Below are positions 53,514 through 62,473 of a stretch of 62,475 bases of DNA, piece by piece. Source of the DNA: Clostridia bacterium (lineage in GTDB: Bacteria > Bacillota > Clostridia > Peptostreptococcales > Anaerovoracaceae). The position numbers and the translations under genes are program-made. Numbering within the stretch: position 1 is the stretch's first letter; each line of letters opens with the position of its first letter. The stretch lies in contig CABJAP010000020.1 in the NCBI GenBank assembly GCA_902363595.1, positions 1 to 62,475 on the forward strand, in the 5' to 3' direction. Below the pieces are notes generated by a model that saw nothing but the letters and a program-made list of their open reading frames with translations, was not told where the DNA came from and did no database searches.

Positions 53514-54892
53514 TGTTAAAAGAATATAAAACCATATCGGAAGTAGCAGGCCCTCTGATGCTGGTCAAAGGCGTTGAAGGCGTGGCCTACGACGAACTGG
53601 GCGAGATACAGCTGCAAAGCGGTGAAAGAAGACGCTGCCGGGTACTGGAAGTAAACGGAGACGACGTGCTGGTACAGCTCTTTGAAAGCTCCGCGGGAAT
53701 CAACCTGCAGGACAGTAAAGTGAGCTTTCTCGGGCATTCCCTGGAATTATCCGTGTCCGAAGACATGCTGGGAAGAGTATTCTCCGGCATGGGCCAGCCC
53801 ATTGACGGCGGCCCGGAGCTGATTCCGGAAAAGAACGTAGACATCAACGGACTGCCGATGAACCCGTCGGCCCGTGTTTATCCCGATGAATTTATCCAGA
53901 CCGGCGTTTCCGCCATCGACGGACTGAACACCCTGGTAAGAGGACAGAAGCTTCCTATTTTCTCCGGCTCCGGTCTGCCCCACGCCAAGCTGGCGGCCCA
54001 GATCGCAAGACAGGCCAAGGTGCTCAAGGGTGAATCCAACTTCGCCGTTGTATTCTGCGCCATCGGTATCACCTTCGAAGAATCGGATTACTTCATTTCC
54101 GACTTCAAAGACACCGGGGCCATCGACCGTACCGTTATGTTCATCAACCTGGCCAACGACCCGGCCATCGAGCGTATCGCCACCCCGCGTATGGCTCTGA
54201 CGGCTGCCGAATATCTGGCCTTTGAAAAGAACATGCACGTGCTGGTTATTCTGACGGATATCACCAACTACGCCGAGGCTCTCCGTGAGGTATCCTCTGC
54301 GAGAAAAGAAGTTCCGGGACGCCGGGGCTATCCTGGTTATCTCTACACCGACCTGGCGACCCTTTATGAGAGAGCTGGAAGAAAAGAGGACAGCGACGGT
54401 TCCATCACCATGATTCCTATCCTGACCATGCCGGAGGACGACAAGACCCATCCCATCCCCGACCTGACCGGGTATATCACAGAAGGACAGATCATTTTGT
54501 CCAGGGAGCTTTACAGAAAGAACGTAATGCCGCCCATCGATATTCTGCCTTCTCTGTCCCGTCTCAAGGACAAGGGTATTGGACCGGATAAGACCAGAGA
54601 GGACCATTCCGGCACCATGAACCAGCTCTTTGCGGCTTACGCAAGAGGTAAGGACGCCAAGGAACTGATGACCATCCTCGGTGAAGCGGCGCTGTCGGAA
54701 ACCGACCTTTTGTACGCCAAATTCGCGGAAGAATTCGAGCAGAAATACGTTTCCCAGGGCTTTACCACCAACCGTGAAATCACAGAGACCCTGGATATCG
54801 GCTGGGAGCTGCTCTCTATTCTGCCGGAAAGCGAGCTCAAGAGAATCAAGCCGGAAATGATTGAAAAATATGGCGTTAAAAAAGAAAAGTAA
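53513..54892 (+). CDS. ntpB: V-type ATPase regulatory subunit B
   Basis: A 459-residue non-catalytic nucleotide-binding subunit: [61 protein letters not shown] where the P-loop is degenerate (no GxxxxGKT), [45 protein letters not shown]. Alternates with A in the head. Overlaps ntpA by one base. Confidence 0.97.
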   Translation: MLKEYKTISEVAGPLMLVKGVEGVAYDELGEIQLQSGERRRCRVLEVNGDDVLVQLFESSAGINLQDSKVSFLGHSLELSVSEDMLGRVFSGMGQPIDGGPELIPEKNVDINGLPMNPSARVYPDEFIQTGVSAIDGLNTLVRGQKLPIFSGSGLPHAKLAAQIARQAKVLKGESNFAVVFCAIGITFEESDYFISDFKDTGAIDRTVMFINLANDPAIERIATPRMALTAAEYLAFEKNMHVLVILTDITNYAEALREVSSARKEVPGRRGYPGYLYTDLATLYERAGRKEDSDGSITMIPILTMPEDDKTHPIPDLTGYITEGQIILSRELYRKNVMPPIDILPSLSRLKDKGIGPDKTREDHSGTMNQLFAAYARGKDAKELMTILGEAALSETDLLYAKFAEEFEQKYVSQGFTTNREITETLDIGWELLSILPESELKRIKPEMIEKYGVKKEK

Positions 54893-54904
54893 GGAGGCGG
54901 GGAT

Positions 54905-55561
54905 ATGGCAGTTTTACAAGTAAACCCGACCCGAATGGAGCTTTCCAAGCTGAAAAAACGCCTGGCCACATCCACCAGGGGCCATAAGCTCCTCAAGGAT
55001 AAGCGGGACGACCTGATGAAAAAATTCCTGGAGCTGATTCGCGAGAACATGGATTTGCGGGTGCAGCTGGAAGAAAAGATGGCCCAGGTCTACGCGGGTT
55101 TTGTGGTGGCCGGAGCCGCCATGGAGGATGCTTCCCTGCAGGAAGCCCTCATGCTGCCCCAGAGACAGGTGTATGCCAGCGTGAAAACAAAGAACGTCAT
55201 GAGCGTAAACGTTCCCGACTTTCAGTTCACCGATACCGGCGATGAGGGAAGAGATATCTACCCTTATGGATTCGCCTTTACATCCGGCGAGCTGGATGCT
55301 TCTGTGGATGCATTGCAGGAGGTTCTGCCTTTAATGCTCAAGCTGGCGCAGGTGGAAAAAACCACTCAGCTTTTGGCGGAAGAAATTGAAAAAACTAGAA
55401 GAAGAGTAAATGCTTTGGAATATGTCCAGATTCCGACGTTGCAGGAAACCATCAAAAGTATTACAATGAAGTTAGATGAAAATGAAAGAAGTAATCTGGC
55501 GAGATTGATGAAGATTAAGGATATGATGATTGCCCAGCAGCGGCAGGCATTGGAAGAGTGA
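54905..55561 (+). CDS. ntpD: V-type ATPase subunit D
   Basis: A 218-residue coiled-coil shaft that rotates inside the A3B3 head: VNPTRMELSKLKKRLATSTRGHKLLKDKRDDLMKKF at the N-terminus and RRRVNALEYVQIPTLQETIKSITMKLDENERSNLARLMKIKDM near the C-terminus are the family hallmarks. Its stop is followed after one base by the next gene, so the V-ATPase operon runs on. Confidence 0.95.
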   Translation: MAVLQVNPTRMELSKLKKRLATSTRGHKLLKDKRDDLMKKFLELIRENMDLRVQLEEKMAQVYAGFVVAGAAMEDASLQEALMLPQRQVYASVKTKNVMSVNVPDFQFTDTGDEGRDIYPYGFAFTSGELDASVDALQEVLPLMLKLAQVEKTTQLLAEEIEKTRRRVNALEYVQIPTLQETIKSITMKLDENERSNLARLMKIKDMMIAQQRQALEE

Positions 55562-55562
55562 T

Positions 55563-55976
55563 ATGAAACTGGACTTTATAATCGACGGAAATAATTTTGA
55601 CATGGCCGGAGAGGCATCGAGCAGCGTCAAGAAAACCTTGGCGCAGCTGGGTGTGTCTCCGCCTGTTATAAAGAGGGTTGCAATCTCCATGTATGAAGCT
55701 GAAATCAATGCTTTTATCCATGGAGGGGGAGGCAGCGCCCAGGTGGATATCGACAGCAGCCGAATTGAGATCATCATTCAGGACTCGGGGGCAGGTATCC
55801 CCGATCTGGACTTGGCCATGCAGGAAGGCTGGTCGACGGCCAGCGAGCAGGTGCGCAAGATGGGATTCGGCGCCGGGATGGGCCTTCCCAACATTAAGAA
55901 GAATACCGATGTGCTGGAAATTGAAACAGCACCTGGACAAGGTACAAAAGTGAAAATGATTATCAATTTTGAGTAG
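55563..55976 (+). CDS. RsbW/SpoIIAB-like ATP-binding protein
   Basis: A 137-residue GHKL ATPase: N box YEAEINAFIHGGG, G1 box IIQDSGAGIPD and G2 box KMGFGAGMGLPNI. Anti-sigma factor kinases and the small ATPases of hydrogenase loci both look like this. It starts one base after the ntpD stop with a GGAAGAG ribosome site, so it is part of the V-ATPase transcript. Target unknown; with the DRTGG, PHP and second ATPase proteins it belongs to a signalling module. Confidence 0.85.
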   Translation: MKLDFIIDGNNFDMAGEASSSVKKTLAQLGVSPPVIKRVAISMYEAEINAFIHGGGGSAQVDIDSSRIEIIIQDSGAGIPDLDLAMQEGWSTASEQVRKMGFGAGMGLPNIKKNTDVLEIETAPGQGTKVKMIINFE

Positions 55977-55986
55977 GGAGGTGCCT

Positions 55987-56316
55987 ATGAACGTAAAAGA
56001 ACTGGCTCAGGCTTTGGGCGCGCAGCTTTTGACATCCGGAGGCGCGCAGCGGGAAGTGACAGGGGTTTATGCCTGCGATCTTCTCAGCCGTGTGATGAGC
56101 GGATGTGAACAAGGAAATGCGTGGATTACCGTTCAGACCCACCTGAACGTGCTGGCGGTGGCCGAATTGGATGAGGCGGCCTGTATCATCGTACCGGAAG
56201 GCATTACCGTTGAAGCGGGGACTGCAGAGAAGGCGGAGGAACAGGGTATGGCCATTTTGTCCAGCGAGATGACCACTTATGAGCTTTGCTGGAAGATCCA
56301 TCAGCTGCTGTCCTAG
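55987..56316 (+). CDS. DRTGG-domain protein
   Basis: About 109 residues: MNVKELAQALGAQLLTSGGAQREVTGVYACDLLSRVMSGCEQGNAWITVQTHLNVLAVAELDEAACIIVPEG, the DRTGG-domain pattern (nucleotide or ligand binding) seen alone or fused to phosphotransacetylase and CBS proteins. Start ATG 55987 behind GGGAGG, ten bases after the previous stop. In hydrogenase loci of clostridia it stands next to the same two neighbours. Confidence 0.8.
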   Translation: MNVKELAQALGAQLLTSGGAQREVTGVYACDLLSRVMSGCEQGNAWITVQTHLNVLAVAELDEAACIIVPEGITVEAGTAEKAEEQGMAILSSEMTTYELCWKIHQLLS

Positions 56317-56331
56317 GGCAGCAGGACAATT

Positions 56332-57048
56332 ATGAATTGCTATTATGACTTTCACATCCATTCGGCGTTATCGCCCTGTGCGGAAGAAGAAATGACGCCT
56401 AACAATATCGTGAACATGGGGCTGGTCAATGGGCTGGACATGATCGCGGTTACGGATCACAATTCTGCCCGAAACCTGCCGGCGATCTGGCAATGTGCCG
56501 CGGACAAGGGGCTTTTGCTGGTGCCTGGAATTGAGGTGGAATCCATAGAAGAAGTCCATATCAGTTGTCTGTTCCCACAACTGGAAGCTGCCGAAGAAAT
56601 GGGCCGCTTTGTAGGAGCCCATCTTCCGCCCATCAACAATAAGGCAGAAATCTTTGGTCCTCAGTACATATTCGACGCCCATGACCGGATCACAGGGGAG
56701 GAGGAGCGGTTGCTGCTGGTTTCTACCGATCTGACAGCTGAGCGGGTTTTCCAGACAGCCCTTTCCCTTTCAGGGTGCGCGTATTTTTCCCATGTGGACC
56801 GGGATTCTTACAGCGTTCTGTCTGCCCTGGGAACAATGCCTGCGGATATCCAAACCTCAGTGGTGGAGGTGTCCGATTCACAAGCGGGCAGGCAGTTTGC
56901 TAAGGGGAGAAAGGATCTGGCGGACAAACGCTTTCTTTATTCTTCCGATTGCCACCGGCTGTCGGAGATGAGCAAGCGTAAAAATAAGATCGATTTGCCG
57001 CAAATGACAACGCAAGAAGTAATCAACTGGATAAAAGACATGAGGTGA
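56332..57048 (+). CDS. PHP-domain phosphoesterase
   Basis: A 238-residue metal-dependent hydrolase: YYDFHIHSALSPCAEEEMTP (HxH), MIAVTDHNSARN (DHN), GIEVESIEEVHISCLFP (metal ligands Glu and His), GCAYFSHVDRDSY, and FLYSSDCHRL near the C-terminus. These cover the metal site of the PHP family. Its substrate in this locus is unknown. The gene ends four bases inside the next frame and shares the TGA/GTGAAT region with the following ribosome site. Confidence 0.85.
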   Translation: MNCYYDFHIHSALSPCAEEEMTPNNIVNMGLVNGLDMIAVTDHNSARNLPAIWQCAADKGLLLVPGIEVESIEEVHISCLFPQLEAAEEMGRFVGAHLPPINNKAEIFGPQYIFDAHDRITGEEERLLLVSTDLTAERVFQTALSLSGCAYFSHVDRDSYSVLSALGTMPADIQTSVVEVSDSQAGRQFAKGRKDLADKRFLYSSDCHRLSEMSKRKNKIDLPQMTTQEVINWIKDMR

Positions 57049-57053
57049 ATACA

Positions 57054-57674
57054 ATGAAAGAACTGTCTCTGCATATCATGGATGTTATGCAGAATTCCAT
57101 AACCGCGGAAAGCACCAAAATCGCAGTCAGCGTTAAGACCTGTGACAATGACAGGCTGCTGACGATTACGGTAGAGGATAACGGCTATGGTATGGACGAA
57201 GAGACACTTAAACGAGCGACTGACCCTTTCCATACTTCCAGGACGACTCGGCTTGTGGGGCTGGGGCTGCCCATGTTTAAGGCAGCGGCCCTTCTTACCG
57301 GAGGCGATTTTATCCTGGAATCGGAACAGGGCAGAGGAACCGTGCTGACAGCCGTGTTTGTCAATGAATCCATCGATCGACAGCCCATGGGAAATTTGGG
57401 AAACGTTTTTTTCCTCACCATGCTTTCCCATCAGGACTTGGAACTTTCCCTGGTGCTGTCCAGCAGCAGAGGAACCTTTTACTTTGACAGCAGAAAATTT
57501 GCCGTCGCCCAGGAACGCTGCGGCAACAGTTATATGGATGCGGCGTTCAGCGCCGAAACATTTATCAACGAACAGGCGGAACTGATCTTCCGGGATATTC
57601 TGCCGGAGATGGGAGGTGGCCTCCATGGAATTGAAGGAAGTTGTAAGACTGATAAAAGGCAGGCTGCTCTATGA
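57054..57674 (+). CDS. Histidine-kinase-like ATPase protein
   Basis: A 206-residue GHKL ATPase domain: ISLHIMDVMQNSITAES-type N box (LSLHIMDVMQNSITAESTKI), G1 box VEDNGYGMDE, G2 box RLVGLGLPMFKAAALLTGG. The remainder after residue 120 is a short uncharacterised tail. It overlaps the next gene by 50 bases. With the RsbW-like protein it gives the locus two separate ATPases but no visible histidine phosphoacceptor domain. Confidence 0.85.
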   Translation: MKELSLHIMDVMQNSITAESTKIAVSVKTCDNDRLLTITVEDNGYGMDEETLKRATDPFHTSRTTRLVGLGLPMFKAAALLTGGDFILESEQGRGTVLTAVFVNESIDRQPMGNLGNVFFLTMLSHQDLELSLVLSSSRGTFYFDSRKFAVAQERCGNSYMDAAFSAETFINEQAELIFRDILPEMGGGLHGIEGSCKTDKRQAAL

Positions 57675-59229
57675 GACGGAGGAAATTCTCGATCGGGAAT
57701 ACGCTTATGCGGTAGCGTCCGACCTGATGAGCAATGTGATGCTGGATACGGCCGACGACAGTCTGCTGATCACCAGCCTGGTTAATCCCCAGGTAATCCG
57801 TGCCTCAGAGATGATGAACATTACTTGCATTATCCTCACCTGCGGCAAGACGGTTACCGATACCATGATGGAACTGGCCAAGACCAGGAACATCGCTCTG
57901 GTGGAAACCCACTATACAACCTTTACCGTATGCGGAAAGCTGCACAACATAGGTATGCGGGAAGGACCGGTGGCAACAGAGTTGAGCCAGGTAACCTCCA
58001 TACAGCTGGATAAGGAGCGGTGCATCGGCTGCATTCATTGTGTAAGAAACTGTCCTACTGAGGCGATCCGCGTCAGGAGCTGGAAGGCGACCATCAGCCC
58101 GGAGCGGTGCATAGAATGCGGCATGTGCGTCAAGGTATGCCCCAGACATGCTACCAGACCTGTGGTTGATACCTTGGAGGCGATGAATGAATACGATTAC
58201 AAGATCGCCATACCGGCCACGTCTTTCTTTGGGCAGTTCAAAGGGATCAAAAGCAGAAATCATGTTCTGACCGCCTTAAAACAGATCGGCTTTGATGATG
58301 TGTATGAGGAAGCCATTGGCGCAGAAATGATTAGTTATGCCACCAGAAAACTGCTCCAATCGGGAGAGAAGGAGCTGCCTTTGATTTCGTCGGGATGCCC
58401 GTCCGTGCTGAAGATGATCCAGATCGGTTATCCCAATTTGCTGGACCATGTGGTGGATTATCGTCCCCCTGTGGAGGTGGTTGCCAGCATGGCGCGGCGG
58501 GAAGCTGAGAAAAAGTATCCGCATAAGAAGATCGGCATTTTTTTCATCGCTCCCTGTACGGCAAAGATTTCGTTTATCAAGGAAAGCGACGAGGTGATCG
58601 AGACTGATGTGGATGTGATGGTAGCCATCTCTGAGGTCTATAAACAGGTGCGGGCAAAGCTTAAGGTTCTGAAGGACTCAGAAGTAGAGGATTTGGCGCG
58701 GTCCGGGGTCATGGGGCTTCGGTGGACCAATCCGGGGGGCGAGAGTCTGGCCCTTAATACGGATAAATTCATAGCCGTAGATGGAATTGATGAAGTGATG
58801 GATATCTTTGAAAAGGTGGAGGATGAAAAGCTGGAGGGCGTAGATTTTATTGAGGCGGAAGCCTGCATCGGCGGGTGCTTCGGCGGCTCTCTGACAGTGG
58901 AAAACAGCTATTCGGCCAAGGCCAATATGAAGGTGATCCTGGATGAAGCCAAAGCGAAATACGGAGATCGGATTCTCAATTATCCGGGAAGCGAAGAAGA
59001 ACTGAAGCGGAACCGGGAGCTGCTGTACAGGCCGGTGCTGCAGCTGGATCAGGATTTAAGCGTGTCTCTGAAGAAAATGGAAGAAATGGGAAGGATCGTC
59101 AGTACGCTGCCCGGTGTGGACTGCGGCGTCTGTGGGGCTCCGACCTGCAAGGCTTTTGCAGAAGACATTGTACGCGGTTTAATTACGGAGAGAGCGTGCA
59201 TCATTCTTAACCGCACGCGTGGGAGGTAG
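57625..59229 (+). CDS. [FeFe]-hydrogenase-like iron-sulfur protein, probably a sensor
   Basis: About 534 residues: an N-terminal DRTGG-like domain (1-125), two 4Fe-4S motifs CIGCIHCVRNC and CIECGMCVKVC (about 133-172), a hydrogenase large-subunit domain (180-470) and a terminal 4Fe-4S knot CGVCGAPTC (500-508). The H-cluster cysteines C258 (SSGCP), C311 (APCTAK), C414 and C418 (EACIGGC) are present. The proton-transfer cysteine normally just before the first one (TSCCP) is glycine here, so catalysis is unlikely and a redox or H2 sensor role is probable. Start at ATG 57625 with GGGAGG upstream. Confidence 0.85.
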   Translation: MELKEVVRLIKGRLLYETEEILDREYAYAVASDLMSNVMLDTADDSLLITSLVNPQVIRASEMMNITCIILTCGKTVTDTMMELAKTRNIALVETHYTTFTVCGKLHNIGMREGPVATELSQVTSIQLDKERCIGCIHCVRNCPTEAIRVRSWKATISPERCIECGMCVKVCPRHATRPVVDTLEAMNEYDYKIAIPATSFFGQFKGIKSRNHVLTALKQIGFDDVYEEAIGAEMISYATRKLLQSGEKELPLISSGCPSVLKMIQIGYPNLLDHVVDYRPPVEVVASMARREAEKKYPHKKIGIFFIAPCTAKISFIKESDEVIETDVDVMVAISEVYKQVRAKLKVLKDSEVEDLARSGVMGLRWTNPGGESLALNTDKFIAVDGIDEVMDIFEKVEDEKLEGVDFIEAEACIGGCFGGSLTVENSYSAKANMKVILDEAKAKYGDRILNYPGSEEELKRNRELLYRPVLQLDQDLSVSLKKMEEMGRIVSTLPGVDCGVCGAPTCKAFAEDIVRGLITERACIILNRTRGR

Positions 59230-59233
59230 AAAA

Positions 59234-59578
59234 ATGAAGACATTAGAAGAACTGGAAAAGATCAGCAAAGGTGAAGAGGAAGAAAAGAAAACAGGGAAAA
59301 TGACCATTTCCATAGGGATGGCCACTTGCGGCATCGCGGCGGGAGCCAGGCCGGTCATGAATTCCTTTGCCAATGAGATTCGTACCAGAGGGCTGAAAAA
59401 CGTTGATTTGACAACCATGGGCTGCATTGGCATGTGCAAGTTGGAGCCTATCGTAGAGGTCTACGATGAAGATGGAATGAAAACGACTTATATTAAGATG
59501 ACCGCAGATAAAGCCGCAGAGGTGATTCGCCGCCATATTATCGGCGGGGAAATCTGCAAGGAATACACAGCGGAATAA
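59234..59578 (+). CDS. Thioredoxin-like [2Fe-2S] ferredoxin (NuoE/HydC-like)
   Basis: About 114 residues of the thioredoxin-fold 2Fe-2S group: TISIGMATCGIAAGARPVMNSF and GCIGMCKLEPIVEVY place the four cysteines (TC, GC-x3-C and the one at the first turn) in the usual order. A charged N-terminal tail of about 20 residues precedes the fold. In related clostridia the next genes would encode HydB/NuoF and HydA; here a terminator follows directly. Start at ATG 59234 behind GGGAGG. Confidence 0.85.
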   Translation: MKTLEELEKISKGEEEEKKTGKMTISIGMATCGIAAGARPVMNSFANEIRTRGLKNVDLTTMGCIGMCKLEPIVEVYDEDGMKTTYIKMTADKAAEVIRRHIIGGEICKEYTAE

Positions 59579-59628
59579 TTATTGCGCGGCGCGGCAGCCG
59601 CGTCGAAAGTTGTCGAATGTGAAAGTTT

Positions 59629-59671
59629 GCTCAACAATTGCCCTTGCGAGGCCAGTTGTTGAGCTTTTTTT
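59629..59671 (+). terminator. Terminator of the V-ATPase/redox module operon
   Basis: GCTCAACAA/TTGTTGAGC (59629-59637 and 59656-59664) followed by seven T, 50 bases after the ferredoxin stop. Confidence 0.9.
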
Positions 59672-59837
59672 CATTCTTCCTGGCGCCCTTAGGGGGATTT
59701 TTTATGTTGCCGCCTTTTGAGGAGCGCTGCCTGCTGCCTAAAATTAAAAAAATCTCCAATTTATATTTATATTCACATGTACCTCAATTTCGCCCATTTG
59801 GAATAGAAATCCGAAAAATAAATAAAATTCGGCAGAC

Positions 59838-60000
59838 CCTGATGCTTTTGATAAGGCTCAGCATCCCCAGGGCCCCTCGGAAGGTCTGATATTCCCAAGA
59901 TACTGCAGCATCCCCAGGGTCCCCCAACCCTCCCCGGGACCTCTGGGCAAGGCCTGGCACACACCCAGGGCCCCTCCCCGGGGCTCAGCCTCAATGCTCC
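59838..60000. other. C-rich segment with direct repeats
   Basis: A stretch strongly C-rich on the plus strand, unlike its AT-rich flanks. CAGCATCCCCAGGG occurs at 59859-59872 and 59906-59919 (47 bases apart) and a weaker third form CACCCAGGGCCCC follows near 59965. Several GC hairpins can form (CCAGG.GTCCC/GGGACC.CTGG; GCCCC/GGGGC). No open reading frame with a ribosome site. The rest of the 59672-60110 gap shows no gene. Confidence 0.55.
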
Positions 60001-60023
60001 ACATTTCCCACACCCACAAAATT

Positions 60024-60078
60024 CAATGGTAACGTGTTTCTTTACCAATGTTGCAATATCAGGCACCTTTGCTATAAT
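60024..60078 (+). promoter_or_regulatory. Promoter and inverted repeat before the ferredoxin-nitroreductase gene
   Basis: TTGCAA (60051-60056) and TATAAT (60073-60078) are 16 bases apart. Directly upstream CAATGGTAA-N9-TTACCAATG (60024-60050) is an inverted repeat with one mismatch, a likely operator, perhaps for the ArsR protein encoded at 60896. Confidence 0.6.
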
Positions 60079-60110
60079 GGTTAATGAACTTTAACGAAAG
60101 GTGATGAGCG

Positions 60111-60884
60111 ATGAAACAACATGTAATCGAAATCAATCAGGATAAATGCATCGGCTGCGGCATGTGTGTCAAGACGTGCGTTGCCCATAATATTGCCATG
60201 AAAGAGGGCAAGGCCCAAATAAAATCGGACAGCTGCATAAAGTGCGGCCAGTGTTGCGCGGTCTGTCCAAAAGAGGCGATCCATATCAGCGGCTATGATT
60301 CAAAACCCATTGCGCGAACAGAAGAAGTTCGCCTGGATCCAAAAGAAGTGTTGGACGTAATCCGCTTTCGAAGAACCATTCGGCAGTTTCAGCAGAAAGA
60401 AATTTCAAGCCATGTGGTAGAACAGATTTTGGAGGCGGGGCGGCTGACCCATACGGCGAAAAACATGCAGGACGTATCCTTTGTTGTCCTGGACCGGGAA
60501 AAAGATTCGGTGGAACAGATGGCTGTCCGCCTGTTCCGAAAGCTAAAACCCTTTGCAGACCTGGTCAGTCCTATGGCAAGGAATAATCAGATTGACGACC
60601 ACTTTTTCTTCTTCCAAGCGCCCCTGGTGATTGTGGTTATGGCAAACGATAAAACCAACGGCCTACTTGCGGCGCAGAACATGGAATTTGTGGCAGAAGC
60701 CAACGGACTGGGCGTACTGCTGAGCGGTTTCTTTATATCCTGCGCCAATGCTTCCCACAAGCTTAAAAAAACGCTCAAGGCTGAAAAAGGCAAGAAAGCG
60801 GCCGCTACGTTAGTGCTGGGCTACCCGGATGTAAAATTTTACCGATCTGCCCAGCGTGAAAATCTGGATGTAAACTATATGTAA
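60111..60884 (+). CDS. Nitroreductase fused to a 2[4Fe-4S] ferredoxin
   Basis: A 257-residue protein. Residues 8-60 are a bacterial ferredoxin with CIGCGMCVKTC and CIKCGQCCAVCP. Residues 75-257 are a nitroreductase domain (VLDVIRFRRTIRQFQQKEISSHVVEQILEAGRLTHTAKNMQDVSFVV; NGLGVLLSGFF; ATLVLGYP) that binds FMN. Such fusions take electrons from low-potential donors; substrates are unknown. First gene of an operon with an ArsR regulator and an EFR1-type protein. Confidence 0.9.
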   Translation: MKQHVIEINQDKCIGCGMCVKTCVAHNIAMKEGKAQIKSDSCIKCGQCCAVCPKEAIHISGYDSKPIARTEEVRLDPKEVLDVIRFRRTIRQFQQKEISSHVVEQILEAGRLTHTAKNMQDVSFVVLDREKDSVEQMAVRLFRKLKPFADLVSPMARNNQIDDHFFFFQAPLVIVVMANDKTNGLLAAQNMEFVAEANGLGVLLSGFFISCANASHKLKKTLKAEKGKKAAATLVLGYPDVKFYRSAQRENLDVNYM

Positions 60885-60895
60885 AGGATGTTAAG

Positions 60896-61252
60896 ATGGA
60901 AAGAGAATGTGAAGAACGACTGCAAAAAATTACACTTGGCTTTCAAACGTGCAGAACTGCCTTTACTGCCCTTGGAGATGAGACAAGGCAGCTGATTCTG
61001 ATGGTACTGTTAAAAAGTGACTTATCCGGTGTTCGTGTCGGCGAGATCGCGGAAAAAACCCATTTGACAAGGCCATCGGTTTCCCACCATCTGCAAATTC
61101 TCAAAGAAGCGGGAATTGTAGCGATGAGAAAAGAAGGGACGAGAAATTATTATTATATCAACCTGGACGAAACCCAATGGAAGGAGATCGTCTCATTAAT
61201 CAATCTCGTTTACAAAAGCATCGGGCACAACCATGATAAGGAGGAAGCGTAA
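60896..61252 (+). CDS. ArsR-family winged-helix regulator
   Basis: A 118-residue regulator with VRVGEIAEKTHLTRPSVSHHLQILKEAGIVAMRKEGTRNYYYINL as winged helix-turn-helix; no cysteine pair of the CadC kind is present in helix 3, so metal may not be the signal. One Cys at residue 5 and one near 21 remain. It is followed at once, without a gap, by the EFR1-type gene and is probably an autoregulator of the operon. Confidence 0.88.
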   Translation: MERECEERLQKITLGFQTCRTAFTALGDETRQLILMVLLKSDLSGVRVGEIAEKTHLTRPSVSHHLQILKEAGIVAMRKEGTRNYYYINLDETQWKEIVSLINLVYKSIGHNHDKEEA

Positions 61253-62020
61253 ATGATTTTATATTTTTCCGGAACCGGAAACAGCGAATATGCCGCAAAG
61301 CGAATCGGCAAGGAGCTGCAGGACCAGACCCTCAATCTCTTTGAAAAACTCAGGGACCGTGATTTTTCTCAAATGGGATCAGAAAAACCGTGGGTGATCG
61401 TCGCGCCCACCTATTGCTGGCGGATCCCGCGCATTCTGCAGGAATGGCTGGAAAATACCCCGCTGACAGGAAACAAGGACATTTATTTTGTCCTCACCTG
61501 CGGTGGGAACATTGGAAACGCAGGAGCTTATACGAAAAAACTGTGCCGCACCAAAGGCATGAATGATTTGGGCTGCATCCCCATTGTCATGCCGGAGAAT
61601 TATATCGCCCTCTTTCATACCCCAGGAAAGGAGGAGGCGATGGAAATTATCCGCCGGGCAGAGACGGCAATCACGGAGGCTGCACAATTGATCAAAACCA
61701 AACAGCCCTATTGCCGGCCCTCAGTCACACTCATGGACCGGTTATCCAGCGGGATCGTCAACGATCTTTATTACCCGGTCATCGTACATGCGAAAAAGTT
61801 TTATGCGACCGATGCCTGTATATCCTGCGGTGAATGCGAAACCCTCTGTCCTCTGAAAAACATCCATATGGAACAGGGGAAGCCGGTGTGGGAAGATCAC
61901 TGTACCCATTGCATGGCCTGCATCTGCCGCTGTCCCAGCCAGGCTATCGAATACGGCAAAAATAGCAAAGGGCAAGTACGCTATATTTTCCCAAAAGAGC
62001 TTACTAAAAAACTTTTTTAA
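61253..62020 (+). CDS. EFR1-family flavodoxin-ferredoxin protein
   Basis: A 255-residue protein: an N-terminal flavodoxin-like fold (MILYFSGTGNSEYAAKRIGKEL, PTYCWRIPRILQEWL, VLTCGGNIGNAG) and a C-terminal 2[4Fe-4S] ferredoxin (CISCGECETLCPLKNI and CTHCMACICRCPSQAIEYG). This is the EFR1 architecture. It would serve as a one- or two-electron carrier, likely to the nitroreductase in the same operon. AGGAGG precedes the ATG. Confidence 0.9.
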   Translation: MILYFSGTGNSEYAAKRIGKELQDQTLNLFEKLRDRDFSQMGSEKPWVIVAPTYCWRIPRILQEWLENTPLTGNKDIYFVLTCGGNIGNAGAYTKKLCRTKGMNDLGCIPIVMPENYIALFHTPGKEEAMEIIRRAETAITEAAQLIKTKQPYCRPSVTLMDRLSSGIVNDLYYPVIVHAKKFYATDACISCGECETLCPLKNIHMEQGKPVWEDHCTHCMACICRCPSQAIEYGKNSKGQVRYIFPKELTKKLF

Positions 62021-62157
62021 AAAATTTTAAAAAAGTTGTAACATTCCGCACATGAATTGCATCTTATATTATAGAAGGACAAAACAGGGGATTAATAAGA
62101 TGTGTATTGTTTTAAATTAGGTGTGTGGCTTGTGAGGGAATTTGGGAATAGGTAAGT

Positions 62158-62193
62158 AGAGAGACTGGTGCATATAGCGACAGTCTCTTTTAT
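62158..62193 (+). terminator. Terminator after the EFR1 operon
   Basis: AGAGACTG/CAGTCTCT (62160-62167 and 62181-62188) followed by TTTATT, 140 bases after the EFR1 stop. The stretch before it is AT-rich with no gene. Confidence 0.75.
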
Positions 62194-62352
62194 TGAAAAA
62201 TCGAAGGTCGCCCGCCCCATCCCGATTCAACCCGGCCCGCCGCATTTCATCGCTGGAGCCCTGAAAAAACCTTGATCGCGATAATTTCAGCTCCATTTCA
62301 CAGCAGATCAGCCCATATTCAGAGGGAAATTATCCCCCGTGAACACTTTTAC
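62194..62352. other. Non-coding window end before the terminal repeat
   Basis: About 160 bases without a gene or clear signal; it joins the EFR1 terminator to the terminal repeat and shares no sequence with the left flank 122-267 beyond chance. Confidence 0.4.
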
Positions 62353-62473
62353 GAGGCCACTGAAAAAGTCGAAACCAAGCCCCCACCAATCATTTCGCGC
62401 ATAGCGGATTAAAAAATCAGTCCACCATGCTATGCAAAAGTCCTCTCGCAACCCCATGAAACCATTTAAATTT
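62353..62473 (-). repeat. Terminal inverted repeat, right copy
   Basis: Exact reverse complement of positions 1-121; two further bases complete the window. Both copies read inward. See the left copy. Confidence 0.9.
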
